Source: Streptomyces sp. NBC_01244 (GTDB taxonomy: Bacteria > Actinomycetota > Actinomycetes > Streptomycetales > Streptomycetaceae). From it: a DNA stretch of 64,000 bases. Below the pieces are notes generated by a model. That model saw only the letters and a program-made list of their open reading frames with translations. It was not told the DNA's origin and did not search any database. Below are positions 44,913 through 53,257 of this stretch, in pieces. The translations under genes were made by a program, and so were the position numbers. Each line of letters opens with the position of its first letter. The stretch's first letter is position 1. Where the stretch lies: the NCBI RefSeq assembly GCF_035987325.1, contig NZ_CP108490.1, positions 1 through 64,000 on the forward strand, written 5' to 3'.

Positions 44913-45260
44913 ATGGCTGTGCGGGCCCTCGCCTTGAACGGTTCCCGGGAGCAGCTGGAGGCCCACCGCGCGGCACTGGACGTTCCGGAACAGGGCAAGT
45001 ACTACGACCGGAAGACCGTCGTCGAGGGCCGGGTCCTGGTGGACCAGATCCGCCTCGCCGACTGGCAGCGGGGCACCCGGTACCTGGAACTGGCGCCGGC
45101 CCGTCTCTCGGACCGGGCCGCGGCCCGCACGCTGGCCGGGCTCTTCAAGGTGGATCCCGGAGTCCACCGGGCGGCGGAGATGGTTGAGCTGCGCCGGTAC
45201 GCGATCACCGGGGACTACCGGGCGTACGAGGAGTGGGAAGAGCAGCAGGCCTCCGCCTAG
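44913..45260 (+). CDS. Hypothetical protein (115 aa), probable frameshifted 5' end
   Basis: Protein-like sequence continues upstream of this ATG in frame (DLTDAEALAALEAAGYDADV) but no start codon is available. A GTG at 44722 begins a plausible N-terminus in another frame, and the two frames meet at an ACGCC tandem repeat (44812-44829). Either the gene is frameshifted, phase-variable, or the record has an indel. C-terminal half is helical and charged. Confidence 0.5.
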   Translation: MAVRALALNGSREQLEAHRAALDVPEQGKYYDRKTVVEGRVLVDQIRLADWQRGTRYLELAPARLSDRAAARTLAGLFKVDPGVHRAAEMVELRRYAITGDYRAYEEWEEQQASA

Positions 45261-45299
45261 TCGCGGAGGCCTGCACGGAGCTCAGGGAAGCCGTCGCCG

Positions 45300-45653
45300 T
45301 CAGGCCGGGACGCTGCCGGCTCCAGCGCCTCGCGACCGCTTCACCAGAATGAGGCCGCCCAGCACCGTCGCGAGCACAATGACCGCGCCCAGGACCAAAG
45401 TCGGGACACCCGGAGTACTGGAGCCTTCGAAGGAGATCCAGGACCAGGCCGTCGGGAAGTACAGCAAGGGCAGGCTGAGCGGGCCGGGCATCAGCAGTCC
45501 GGCGCGCTCACGGGTGGTGAACGCTGGGGCGTCGGGCACCATCGCGGCCAGCTTGTGGTAGAGGCCCCCCACGTTCAGCGCCATCAGCAGTGCGACAGCC
45601 GACGGGTACCACCAGCCGTCCGCCATCGAGAGCACCAGGGATTCCAGAGTCAT
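45300..45653 (-). CDS. Membrane protein (117 aa)
   Basis: Three hydrophobic segments: WYPSAVALLMALNVGGLYH, a middle LPLLYFPTAWSWI and a C-terminal TLVLGAVIVLATVLGGLILV followed by a basic end. ATG 45651-45653 with GAGGATGAG upstream. Function unknown. Confidence 0.65.
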   Translation of the reverse strand: MTLESLVLSMADGWWYPSAVALLMALNVGGLYHKLAAMVPDAPAFTTRERAGLLMPGPLSLPLLYFPTAWSWISFEGSSTPGVPTLVLGAVIVLATVLGGLILVKRSRGAGAGSVPA

Positions 45654-45792
45654 GTGCTCATCCTCCCCGATGCCACTGACACTGGCGCCCGTCCCGACGG
45701 GGACGCTCACCGTCAGCATCTACGCGCCCTTCGGGAAGATCCCCCGACGTCTCCGCGCAGGTTCACCCGCCCCGCGGCCGGCGTCTAGCGGA

Positions 45793-46188
45793 TCAGGCCG
45801 CGTCCTGCGCGTTCTCGGGGAGCAGCTCGCGCCAGCCGCGCAGTTGTCCGGCCACCTGGTCCAGACCGGCCAGCACGGTGTCCAGCTCGGCGCGGGTGCG
45901 CACCGGCACGTAGTCCGTCAGCTGGTTGTGGCCCTTCGCGTCGTCGACTCCGAAGTGGATTTGCGGCTGCCGCGGAGTCCCCTGTTCCTGGAACGTCTCG
46001 TTCGCGGACATCGCGAACGAGATGTTGAGGAGTTCACCGCTGACCGTCGGCGGGAAGCTCACCGCCGCCGCCTGCGAGAGGTGGACGACCGTGTCGGTGC
46101 CCGCGTCCTCGGCGCTGTGATCGGCGTGCGTGCACCATGGCGGGCAGTTCTCGCCGGTCACCAACAACTTCCAAGCGTTCGCATCCAT
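45793..46188 (-). CDS. DUF6907-like protein (131 aa)
   Basis: NCPPWCTHADHS near residue 17 and a histidine-containing VVHLSQ strand, as I recall for DUF6907, a Streptomyces family of unknown function. ATG 46186-46188. Divergent from the mycosin-type gene. Confidence 0.6.
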   Translation of the reverse strand: MDANAWKLLVTGENCPPWCTHADHSAEDAGTDTVVHLSQAAAVSFPPTVSGELLNISFAMSANETFQEQGTPRQPQIHFGVDDAKGHNQLTDYVPVRTRAELDTVLAGLDQVAGQLRGWRELLPENAQDAA

Positions 46189-46313
46189 AACCAGAATCCT
46201 CCCATACAACCTGAACACCCTATTTCGGGTCAGGTGCTGCCCTGGGCGGACAGTGTGATGGGGTGGGTCCGCGCAGGATTTGCAGCAGCGCACGGACAAA
46301 GAGGGGCGCGAAA

Positions 46314-47513
46314 ATGCAGGACACCATACGTCGGCACGGGGCGTGGCGGAGGGCGGCGGGCATCGCCGGGGCAGCCGTGGCGGTCAGCGCGGGAACGGTG
46401 GTGCCGGCGGCCGCCGATACCGACTCGTGGAGCTACCTCACGAAGATGCAGGCCCGGGAGATGTGGAAGGTCGCAGACGGCAGCGGCATCACGGTGGCCG
46501 TCATCGACAGCGGCGTCAAGGACGGCTCGGGCTGGAAGAGCTCGTCCGTCCTTCCAGGCGTGTCCTACATCGAGCCGCCCTTCGAGCGCCCGGACATCAC
46601 CTACCCGCCGCACGAGGACTTCGTCGGGCACGGAACCAGCATGACCGCGGCGATCGTCGGCGACGGCTCGTCAGGCGGCCCCAAGGGCCTGGCTCCCGGC
46701 GCCAAGGTGCTGCCCATCCGCACCAGCGTCGGCACTCCTATGGCGTTTGCCGTGGCGTCCGAAGCTGCCCGGGGGATCCGGTACGCGGCCGACAACGGAG
46801 CCAAGATCATCAACTTGTCCATCGGCGTGACTCCGGACTGGCCGATGGACAAGATCAAGCCGGCCGTCGAGTACGCCCAGAGCAAGGGTCTGCTCATCGT
46901 CAGCAGTATGGGCAACGAGGGCGAGCGCAAGAACTGGAGCAACGCGATCGCCTCCTTGCCCGGCGTCATCGGGGTGGGAGCCGTCGACGAGACCGGCAAG
47001 GCCATGCCGTTCAGCTCTCATGGGCCCGACACGGACCTGGTCTCCATAGGCAGCAAGGTGCAAATTCGCTGCGAGGAGAACCGCGGCTGGTGCGTGGGGA
47101 ACGGCGGCACCTCGTACGCGAGCAGTCTGGTCTCCGCTTCCGCCGCGCTCGTCTGGTCGGCCCACCCCGACTGGACCGCGTCCCAGGTGGCCCGTGTCCT
47201 CATCCAGACCGCTGGCGCCCCCACCGACGGCTCCAAGCGCAGCGACTGGATCGGCTACGGAGTCGCCCGCCCCCGCAAGGTGCTGCTCGACCGCGAGGGA
47301 GACCCCGGGGCGCCCAACGTCGACCCCTTGGCCCCGCCGGCCCCGTCGAAGGCCCCCGCCCCCAGCACCGAACCGACAGCTGCGGCGCCGCTCCGGGCGG
47401 AAGCCGCGGACGCGGAATCCGGCCTCCCCTGGCAGTGGCCGGCGCTCGGCGCCGTCGTCGCCGTGGGCCTCGGCCTCGCCGCCACGGTGATCGTCAAACG
47501 CCGTCGCCGCTGA
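46314..47513 (+). CDS. Mycosin-type subtilisin protease (S8)
   Basis: A 399-residue secreted serine protease. Signal peptide with Arg-Arg and AVAVSAGTVVPAAA cleavage region (1-34), catalytic Asp65 (AVIDSG), His106 (GHGTS), Asn201 (GNEGE) and Ser267 (GGTSYAS), a Pro-rich linker, a C-terminal membrane helix and KRRRR. This matches type VII secretion-associated mycosins (MycP), which are membrane-anchored by the C-terminus. No other type VII genes are in the window. Confidence 0.88.
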   Translation: MQDTIRRHGAWRRAAGIAGAAVAVSAGTVVPAAADTDSWSYLTKMQAREMWKVADGSGITVAVIDSGVKDGSGWKSSSVLPGVSYIEPPFERPDITYPPHEDFVGHGTSMTAAIVGDGSSGGPKGLAPGAKVLPIRTSVGTPMAFAVASEAARGIRYAADNGAKIINLSIGVTPDWPMDKIKPAVEYAQSKGLLIVSSMGNEGERKNWSNAIASLPGVIGVGAVDETGKAMPFSSHGPDTDLVSIGSKVQIRCEENRGWCVGNGGTSYASSLVSASAALVWSAHPDWTASQVARVLIQTAGAPTDGSKRSDWIGYGVARPRKVLLDREGDPGAPNVDPLAPPAPSKAPAPSTEPTAAAPLRAEAADAESGLPWQWPALGAVVAVGLGLAATVIVKRRRR

Positions 47514-47753
47514 CCCGACCGGGAGCGGTCGGCCGCCGGGAGAGCGGGTGGGCAGTGGCGCCTGCCGCACTTCCCCGCCGGCCGGACTGGCCGTGACCGC
47601 CGGGCCGCCCGACCGCGAGGTCGCCGTGATCCGCTGCGCGCCGGTGGGGGTGGCTGGCAGGGGCGCTGCCCCCACACCCCCGGCCACCCTGCTGAGGGGG
47701 TGAAGCGCCGCAGCGCCGTGCGGCCCGGCGGGCGGTGGAGGGTGGAGGGTGGA

Positions 47754-47885
47754 GGGGTGATTCCCTCATTGGGCACCTCTCCGCACCATGCCCTACGACC
47801 GCCCGGGGGCGCGGCGAAAAGCGTGCCGCGCCCCCGCACGCCCGCAGGGCCCACCGTGAGTGCCGCCCAATGAGGGAATCACCCC
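47754..47885. repeat. Nested inverted repeats (MITE-like)
   Basis: Outer 21-bp perfect arms (47754-47774, 47865-47885) with core GATTCCCTCATTGGGC; inner 11-bp perfect hairpin 47805-47835 (GGGGGCGCGGC arm). 132 bp in all, no coding. Preceded by short GGGTGGAG tandem repeats. Could be a small non-autonomous mobile element. The gap 47514-48066 holds no gene. Confidence 0.5.
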
Positions 47886-47974
47886 GCTCGGCCGGAGCTC
47901 TGGGCGACGGCCGCCAAGCTCCACGCAAGGCGCCGCACACTGCCTCTGACCTGCGAAAACGCCCGTCAGCCCAC

Positions 47975-48045
47975 TAGACGGGTTGACCCTAATGCCGTAA
48001 GATAGTTCTTGTCGGGGAGGGAGGGCAAACCCACCCGGCGACACC
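47975..48045 (+). promoter_or_regulatory. Promoter-leader module 6 (variant)
   Basis: TAGACG, 17-bp spacer, TAAGAT (47998-48003). GTCG at 48011; stem GGG-A-GGG, loop AGGGCAAA, CCC-A-CCC, then CGAC pairing with GTCG. The stem sequence is unlike other copies but fully paired. TGACCCTAATGCCGTAAG (47984-48001) overlaps the promoter and recurs at 48514-48531 with two changes, a possible operator. 56 nt to the ATG. Confidence 0.7.
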
Positions 48046-48066
48046 ACCGACCACAAGGAGAGACCC

Positions 48067-48516
48067 ATGACGCGCAACTACCGGATCCCCCAGGCCGAGC
48101 CGGTCACCGCCGAAGAGGTCTCCGCCCACGTTGCGGCCACCCCCGCCGGGGCCGTCCCCTCCATGCTCAGGGACGCCGTGCGCACGGCCATGGTCCCCGT
48201 CACGATGTGGCCCAGCCCCTGGGTCGGCAAGGACTTCCACGGCCTGGACTGTCTGCTCACGCCCGGCTCCACGCGCGGCGAGCGCCCCGAGGACGCCGCT
48301 CCGGGCGGTGAGCCGATCCTCTCCGTCCTGCCGCTCGACTACCTCTCCAGCAACGCAATCTTCATCCAGGACCTGAAGGAGACCGCGCGCGCCGGGGGTT
48401 CCACCGAGGCCGAGGCCGCCGCCTTCAGCCGGTGGGTCATCGCCGAATCCTGGCTCTGCCTCGGGGACTTCCGCACCCCGTACGCGATCTGGAAGGACCG
48501 TCAGCGCGCGGCGTGA
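48067..48516 (+). CDS. Hypothetical protein (149 aa)
   Basis: MTRNYRIPQAEPVTAEEVSA start; soluble, with FSRWVIAESWLCLGDFRTPY near the C-terminus. No family recognised. AAGGAG precedes the ATG. First gene after leader module 6. Confidence 0.7.
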   Translation: MTRNYRIPQAEPVTAEEVSAHVAATPAGAVPSMLRDAVRTAMVPVTMWPSPWVGKDFHGLDCLLTPGSTRGERPEDAAPGGEPILSVLPLDYLSSNAIFIQDLKETARAGGSTEAEAAAFSRWVIAESWLCLGDFRTPYAIWKDRQRAA

Positions 48517-48541
48517 CCCAAACGCCGTAAGGGAGTAAATG

Positions 48542-48579
48542 CCGGTCCGGGGGTGGCCCGTACGCCGCCCCCGGACCGG
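48542..48579 (+). terminator. Intercistronic hairpin
   Basis: CCGGTCCGGGGG pairs with CCCCCGGACCGG, 14-nt loop, in the 90-bp gap after the 149-aa gene. Confidence 0.5.
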
Positions 48580-48606
48580 GCGCCCGCGCCGACGAAGGAC
48601 ACAGCG

Positions 48607-49059
48607 ATGACGCACCAGCAGCCGACTACCGCCCCCAGCCCGGTCACCGGGCACTACTACAGCTCGGCCGAAGTGGCCGCCGGAATCCGCCGCTTCCTCT
48701 ACGCCGAGGCCTACATGGTCACCCCGCCGCCCGGCACCGCCAGCGGCCGCCAGACGTGGCGCGGGACCACCATGCGCGCCGCCGTGGCGAGCAGCATGCG
48801 CAAGCCCCCGGTCGGGTGGCCGCACGGGCAGGTCGAGTTCCACCCCGGCGGGATCATCCGGTTCACCGGCCCCCCGCCCATGCCCTGGGACCCGTCCGAG
48901 ACCTGGCACGCCGAGCCCGTCGCCGCTCCCGCCTCCTGGGGGCCGAACTGCGCGCGGTGCGGGGCCTTCGAGGCCGAGCACTGCTCGTGGTGCGCGCCGT
49001 GGCTCCACCGCCCGGACGGAACCAGCTGCGTCCACGGCACCTTCACGCCCGCCAGCTGA
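48607..49059 (+). CDS. Hypothetical protein (150 aa) with C-terminal zinc-finger-like Cys
   Basis: C-terminus NCARCGAFEAEHCSWCAPWL carries CxxC and CxxC in 17 residues, then HGTF. The N-terminus (YYSSAEVAAGIRRFLYAEAY) is helical. ATG with GAAGGACAC upstream. Confidence 0.65.
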   Translation: MTHQQPTTAPSPVTGHYYSSAEVAAGIRRFLYAEAYMVTPPPGTASGRQTWRGTTMRAAVASSMRKPPVGWPHGQVEFHPGGIIRFTGPPPMPWDPSETWHAEPVAAPASWGPNCARCGAFEAEHCSWCAPWLHRPDGTSCVHGTFTPAS

Positions 49060-49087
49060 CCGGGCGAGAACGGCCCCGCCTCCACCC

Positions 49088-49116
49088 GCCCGGCGGAGTG
49101 TTCCCGCCCGCCGGGC
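49088..49116 (+). terminator. Intercistronic hairpin
   Basis: GCCCGGCGG with CCGCCGGGC, 11-nt loop, between genes ending 49059 and starting 49142. Confidence 0.45.
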
Positions 49117-49141
49117 CATCACCTCACCGAAAGACACCACC

Positions 49142-49573
49142 GTGACCACACAGCACACCGCCGCCCAGAGCTACACCCTCCCCGCCGCTCTCGCCCTGGC
49201 CGAGGCCGGTGACCGCGCCGAGCAGTACGAGAGCGACCAGGCGGCCGCCGCGCGCGCAGCCTGCCTCCTTCTGGCCGCCACGGTCCGTGACCTGCTCACC
49301 GACTGCGACCACGACGCCCCCTTCGACGCCACCGCCCTTGAGCTCCGGCTGAACCCCGGCCCCGGCACCGTGAGCGCCACGGGCTTCTACTGGACCACCG
49401 AAGGCGAACGCCAGGAGTTCCAGGGAGCCGAGGACCGCTACCACCTCCAGGGGTGGGCCCACTACCTCACCACCGACAACCAGGACACCTGGGAGCAGCT
49501 GTGCACCGTCACGGACGGCGGGACACACGCCACCCGGTACAGGCTCGACCTCATCCGAGCCTCCGCGTCCTGA
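49142..49573 (+). CDS. Hypothetical protein (143 aa)
   Basis: Helical N-terminus (AALALAEAGDRAEQYESDQA), then a beta-rich half (ATGFYWTTEGERQEFQGAED). GTG start with GAAAG upstream. No family recognised. Confidence 0.65.
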   Translation: MTTQHTAAQSYTLPAALALAEAGDRAEQYESDQAAAARAACLLLAATVRDLLTDCDHDAPFDATALELRLNPGPGTVSATGFYWTTEGERQEFQGAEDRYHLQGWAHYLTTDNQDTWEQLCTVTDGGTHATRYRLDLIRASAS

Positions 49574-49581
49574 CCCCCGAG

Positions 49582-49612
49582 GCCCGGGGCGGGAGCAACT
49601 CCCGCCCCGGGC
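49582..49612 (+). terminator. Intercistronic hairpin
   Basis: A 14-bp perfect stem (GCCCGGGGCGGGAG arm), 3-nt loop, in a 65-bp gap between two genes. Confidence 0.55.
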
Positions 49613-49638
49613 TGAAACTTCCCCTTCTCGGAGCACCG

Positions 49639-49977
49639 ATGACCACCACCCTGTCGCAGTACCTGCTCGCCGCTCTCGACCGTCACCAGATCCCCGCCGG
49701 ACAGAGCGGAGACAGCGGAGGATCTTTCGTCTACGTCCACACCCCCACCGCCGTGATCACCATCAGCGGAGACCGTGCCGACGGATCCGATGCCACCGTC
49801 GACCACGCCATCGAGGACCACGCCTCCTTCCTCGCAGATCACCGCGACCGCGAAACGGGCGAGTACAAGGTCATCTACGACTCCCAGGGAGGGATCCACA
49901 CCCTCCAGGAGGACACCGAGGCCCTGATCGCCGCAGTCAGGGAGCACCTGCCGCCCCGCCCGCAGGCGGGCGTGTAG
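49639..49977 (+). CDS. Hypothetical protein (112 aa)
   Basis: Soluble small protein, MTTTLSQYLLAALDRHQIPA then beta strands (SFVYVHTPTAVITISGDRAD). CGGAG precedes the ATG. Unknown function. Confidence 0.65.
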   Translation: MTTTLSQYLLAALDRHQIPAGQSGDSGGSFVYVHTPTAVITISGDRADGSDATVDHAIEDHASFLADHRDRETGEYKVIYDSQGGIHTLQEDTEALIAAVREHLPPRPQAGV

Positions 49978-49982
49978 ACCCC

Positions 49983-50025
49983 GCCCGCCCCCTGTCCGGC
50001 AGCGCCCGGCGGACAGGGGGCGGGC
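49983..50025 (+). terminator. Strong GC-rich terminator hairpin
   Basis: A 16-bp perfect stem (49983-49998 with 50010-50025), 11-nt loop, six bp after the stop of the 112-aa gene; likely end of this operon. The remaining gap to 50312 shows nothing else. Confidence 0.6.
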
Positions 50026-50311
50026 AGGCCGGATGCCGGGCCGGGCGCCGGCGGTCGTGTTCGGCGCGCGGTTGGCGACGGTTCGTTGTGGTGGTTGATC
50101 CCGCCGCGAAGGTCCGCTCCAGCCCGGCCGCAGCAGCGTCACCCGGCCCGCCCGTCCGGCCCCGGTGCGCACCGCCGTACGCGGCGGTACCGGTCATCGG
50201 TACCCGGCCCGCACCAGAGCACGGCGTCGGCGTGCGGCAAGGTAGCTCCTGGAGCACCACCCACCCTTCCCCGGGGGCTCCTCACCGGCATCCACCAGGA
50301 GACGAACCCCG

Positions 50312-50920
50312 ATGATCCCCCACGGCCACCCGGTCATGACCGAGGAAGACATCGCCGCGGCCCGAGGCCTGGACCTCAAGAAGTGGCGCCGGCAGGAAGG
50401 CGCCGCGTTCCGCGCCCGCGTGCCGGTCGTCAACCCCGGCAAGCGCCCGCGCTTCTACAACGCTGCCCAGGCCACCGCGGCCATCAAGGGCCTCCCCATC
50501 CCGGCCGCCCCGGCCGCCGGCGCGCCCCACCCCGAGGACCTTCTCAGCGACGTCGAGGCCGGGGCCGTCATCGGCATCAACGACTCGACCGTCCGGGACT
50601 ACGCAGCGAGCGGCTACATGCATCCCGGGATCGAGCTGCACGGCCGCCGCTGGTGGACCCGGCGCATGGCCGAAGAACGGCGTGACGCCGAGCGTCAGCC
50701 CGGTGCCGGCGGAGGCTGGCAGTCGGGCGACCCCCGAAATACCGGCCGCCCGGCAACCCCCGACCCCCGCATCGGCGAACTCGCCCACGAACTCAACCGG
50801 ACCCAGCAGCCGCCGACCACGGCCGAGGTCGCCGCTCGCTACAACGTCAGCAAGCGCACCGCCCAGCGGCTGCTGGTCGAGGCCCGCCAGCACGCCGGGG
50901 ACCGCCCCGCAGCGCAGTAG
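50312..50920 (+). CDS. DNA-binding HTH protein (202 aa), putative
   Basis: Two HTH-like segments: MTEEDIAAARGLDLKKWRR at the N-terminus and VAARYNVSKRTAQRLLVEA at the C-terminus, with a middle segment LLSDVEAGAVIGINDSTV that also looks like a recognition helix. Basic linker. Perhaps a regulator or excisionase-like factor; target unknown. Confidence 0.6.
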   Translation: MIPHGHPVMTEEDIAAARGLDLKKWRRQEGAAFRARVPVVNPGKRPRFYNAAQATAAIKGLPIPAAPAAGAPHPEDLLSDVEAGAVIGINDSTVRDYAASGYMHPGIELHGRRWWTRRMAEERRDAERQPGAGGGWQSGDPRNTGRPATPDPRIGELAHELNRTQQPPTTAEVAARYNVSKRTAQRLLVEARQHAGDRPAAQ

Positions 50921-51187
50921 CCCAAGGACCGCCCCGTGGTCCGGCCCGCGCCGGCCGAAGACCCCCACAGGACAGCCCTTCCTCCGACAGGGCGGACCGG
51001 TTCACGGGGACGCCCGCAAGGCTCTCGCCGAGCACGCCGGACGCGGTACTCCCCCCGGAGCCGGCCGGCTCTGCCCGGCAACCGCGAAATGCCGCCCGTG
51101 CCATGCCGGAAGACGGCCGTCGGACCCGACACAGCCGGGACCCCCACATCCACGCGGCCCGTCGCTGCGCTCCGGCCCGAACGGACA

Positions 51188-51360
51188 CCCCCACCCTCCC
51201 TGCTCTTCGACCCTGGAGTCCGGGTGGTCGTGCGCAAGGTCGTCCAGTGCGTGTCCTCGCCGGCCCGCTCCTGCGTCGCTCCACCGACTCCGGTACTCCC
51301 TCCCTCCCCTGCCCACGACCACCCGCCCCTCCAAACTCTCAACGCGCAGGGACGGAGGGG
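51188..51360 (+). ncRNA. Candidate structured RNA element, copy 2
   Basis: Closing helix 51188-51203 with 51346-51360, interrupted by two mismatches. Internal helix CGGGTGGTCGTG (about 51222-51233) pairs perfectly over 12 bp with CACGACCACCCG; at the same place copy 1 has different but also paired bases. Core shared with copy 1 includes GTGCGTGTCCTCGCCGGC (51249 on). Lies 75 bp upstream of the gene at 51435. The rest of 50921-51434 has no supported gene. Confidence 0.6.
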
Positions 51361-51434
51361 AAAAAACGGTCCGCGGCCACAACGCCACCACCACCCGCCG
51401 CACCCGACACATCCCGCCAAGCATGGAGAACACC

Positions 51435-51815
51435 ATGAACACCCAACTCCCCGTCCTCGTCTCCGAAGAAGCCTTCGGGCCCCAGGCCCTGGAGCAGGCC
51501 ATCGAGCACGTCGCCCGGCTCGTACGGCGCGCCGCCGAACGCGACGGCCTCACCGAGGAGGACGTCATGGGCCACCTGACCGACAACATGCTCGGCGCGG
51601 TCTACCTGGGCTACCTGCACGCCGAACGCGACAACCTCGACGCCGAAGCCCGCAACGACGCAGCCCGGCGCACCGCGTACCGCACCCTCTACGACAACGG
51701 CTGCCCCGGACTCGCCTACCGGACCGTGCTGCGGCTGTGGGGACGCCCGCGTGCCCGCCGCCGCCCTGCCGCCATACCCGCCGGACCGGTTGTCACCGCT
51801 CACCAAATCGGGTAG
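51435..51815 (+). CDS. Hypothetical helical protein (126 aa)
   Basis: MNTQLPVLVSEEAFGPQALE start, helices throughout, basic C-terminal tail. The ATG at 51435 has GGAG 6 bp upstream; an in-frame ATG at 51423 is less likely. Directly downstream of RNA element copy 2, which may control it. Its end overlaps the next promoter. Confidence 0.65.
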   Translation: MNTQLPVLVSEEAFGPQALEQAIEHVARLVRRAAERDGLTEEDVMGHLTDNMLGAVYLGYLHAERDNLDAEARNDAARRTAYRTLYDNGCPGLAYRTVLRLWGRPRARRRPAAIPAGPVVTAHQIG

Positions 51816-51865
51816 ACTAGTCAATGTCGAGACGGGGAGGGCAAGCCCCGGGTCGCACACCACAT
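51790..51865 (+). promoter_or_regulatory. Promoter-leader module 7
   Basis: TTGTCA, 17 bp, TAGACT (51813-51818), GTCGA at 51826, CGGGG / AGGGCAAG / CCCCG (51833-51850). 62 nt to the GTG. The -35 lies within the previous gene's end. Confidence 0.78.
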
Positions 51866-51887
51866 ACCGCCGAGCCGAGGAGACCCC

Positions 51888-52196
51888 GTGGGCGCACACG
51901 ACTTTGAACAAGTGATCAGCGGAGCAACGCTCCCCGAGGCGTTCCGCGACGCCGTCGAGCAGGCCCAGCACGAGTACGGCCCCAACCCCTACTCCGGAAC
52001 GGTAGGAATGAAGGACGAGGTACTGCTGATCGAGGAGGGATCCAGGACCGAGGGCGAAGCCCAGGCCCGCGCCCACGAGCTGATCGAAGCCGACGACGAG
52101 CGCATCAGCGACAAGTGGGGCCCGGCCGGAGCCCTGCCCCTCCACCCCATCGACGGACAGCCGGCATGGCTGCTCTTCGGATGGGTGGCAAGCTGA
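51888..52196 (+). CDS. Hypothetical protein (102 aa)
   Basis: MGAHDFEQVISGATLPEAFR; resembles small plasmid proteins with an FxxxVxGxTLxEAF start but I cannot name the family. GTG with GAGGAG upstream. Next gene's ATG overlaps its stop by one base (TGATG). Confidence 0.65.
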   Translation: MGAHDFEQVISGATLPEAFRDAVEQAQHEYGPNPYSGTVGMKDEVLLIEEGSRTEGEAQARAHELIEADDERISDKWGPAGALPLHPIDGQPAWLLFGWVAS

Positions 52197-52780
52197 TGAC
52201 CGTCCTCACCACCGCGCGCAGCAGCTTCCGTTTCGCCCTGGACGTCGACGGCTGGTCCGAACTCAGCGCCTGGGGCTACGACGAGGGGCTGGAGTCGTAC
52301 TTCGCACAACTCTGGCGCGACAACGACCCCATGGACGCCCCGCCGACCGTCTGGCTGATGGGCTACGACCCCCGCTACACCCGCCCCGAGGAGCTCTTCG
52401 CCGCCATCCTCGCCACCACCCACGCCCCGCCGCCGGAGATCCTCAGGGCCCTCGGCGGAGACCGCGGACAGCCCCCGGCAATCCGCCCCAGCATCGCTTC
52501 GATCCTGGCCCACCGCCGCGCCATCGCCCGGCACGAGACCGACTCCCCCTACCTGCGCGGCGCCGCCGAGGCGCTCGCCTGGCTCGCCGCGGAGGCGCCG
52601 AACGGCCCGCTCACCGGCCAGAACGCTCCGCTGGGCGGGCCGGGGATCCTCGAGATCGAAGCCGAACGATGGGCCGCGAGCGCGGCCGTCTATCAGCGCC
52701 GCGACCTCCCGCGCGACTGGTTCGTCGGGATCGAGACCACCCTGATGTGGGCGAACGGCCAGGCCGCCACCCCTTGGTGA
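52196..52780 (+). CDS. Hypothetical protein (194 aa)
   Basis: Trp-rich soluble protein (GWSELSAWGYDEGLESYFAQ; VWLMGYDPRYTRPEELFAAI). No family recognised. Translationally coupled to the upstream gene. Confidence 0.65.
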   Translation: MTVLTTARSSFRFALDVDGWSELSAWGYDEGLESYFAQLWRDNDPMDAPPTVWLMGYDPRYTRPEELFAAILATTHAPPPEILRALGGDRGQPPAIRPSIASILAHRRAIARHETDSPYLRGAAEALAWLAAEAPNGPLTGQNAPLGGPGILEIEAERWAASAAVYQRRDLPRDWFVGIETTLMWANGQAATPW

Positions 52781-52872
52781 CACCGAGACCGCCACACCTC
52801 CGGGCAAGGGACCCGCCGGTACCGCGCGCGTCCGGCTCCGGGCGAAGGCGCACGGGACACCCGGACCCGGAG

Positions 52873-52946
52873 TTGACCCCACCCCCGAACGTGAAGTAGA
52901 ATAGTAAATGTCGAGATGGGGAGGGCAAGCCCCGGGCCGACCCCAC
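52873..52946 (+). promoter_or_regulatory. Promoter-leader module 8
   Basis: TTGACC, 18 bp, TAGAAT (52897-52902), GTCGA at 52910, TGGGG / AGGGCAAG / CCCCG (52917-52934). The outer stem keeps pairing (GTC with GAC). 60 nt to the GTG. Confidence 0.78.
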
Positions 52947-52969
52947 TGCCACCCATGAGGAGCGATTCA

Positions 52970-53200
52970 GTGAACGCCTACACCGCCGAGACGCCCGTCG
53001 CGACCGCCCGCCCCACGGAGCGCCGCTTCCCGCGCTTCTGGAGTCGCCGCCAGCCCTCCCCTGCACCGTACGTGGAGCTGGACTGCGCCTGCGGCGTGCG
53101 GATTTCGGCGGCCGGCTTCGTCGGCGTCCTGGCCACCCGCAGGAGCATCTTCAACCACACGTGCCGGACCGAGGCCACGCCCCCCGCCTCGAAGCCGTAA
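52970..53200 (+). CDS. Small protein with CxC motif (76 aa)
   Basis: GTG chosen over the ATG at 52955 because GAGGAG precedes it and leader spacing fits. Basic N-terminus, then VELDCACGVRISA and a later HTCR, a possible zinc site. Confidence 0.6.
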   Translation: MNAYTAETPVATARPTERRFPRFWSRRQPSPAPYVELDCACGVRISAAGFVGVLATRRSIFNHTCRTEATPPASKP

Positions 53201-53218
53201 CCCCGCACCCGCCCGCTT

Positions 53219-53250
53219 GCGCCGCCCCGTAGGGGCGGCGCCCCTACGGG
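53219..53250 (+). promoter_or_regulatory. Two mutually exclusive hairpins before a start codon
   Basis: Hairpin A: 10 bp, 53219-53228 with 53232-53241. Hairpin B: 11 bp, 53226-53236 with 53240-53250. They share bases, so only one can form. B covers part of the SD (GGGAG, 53248-53252) for the gene at 53258. Confidence 0.5.
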
Positions 53251-53257
53251 AGTGCCC

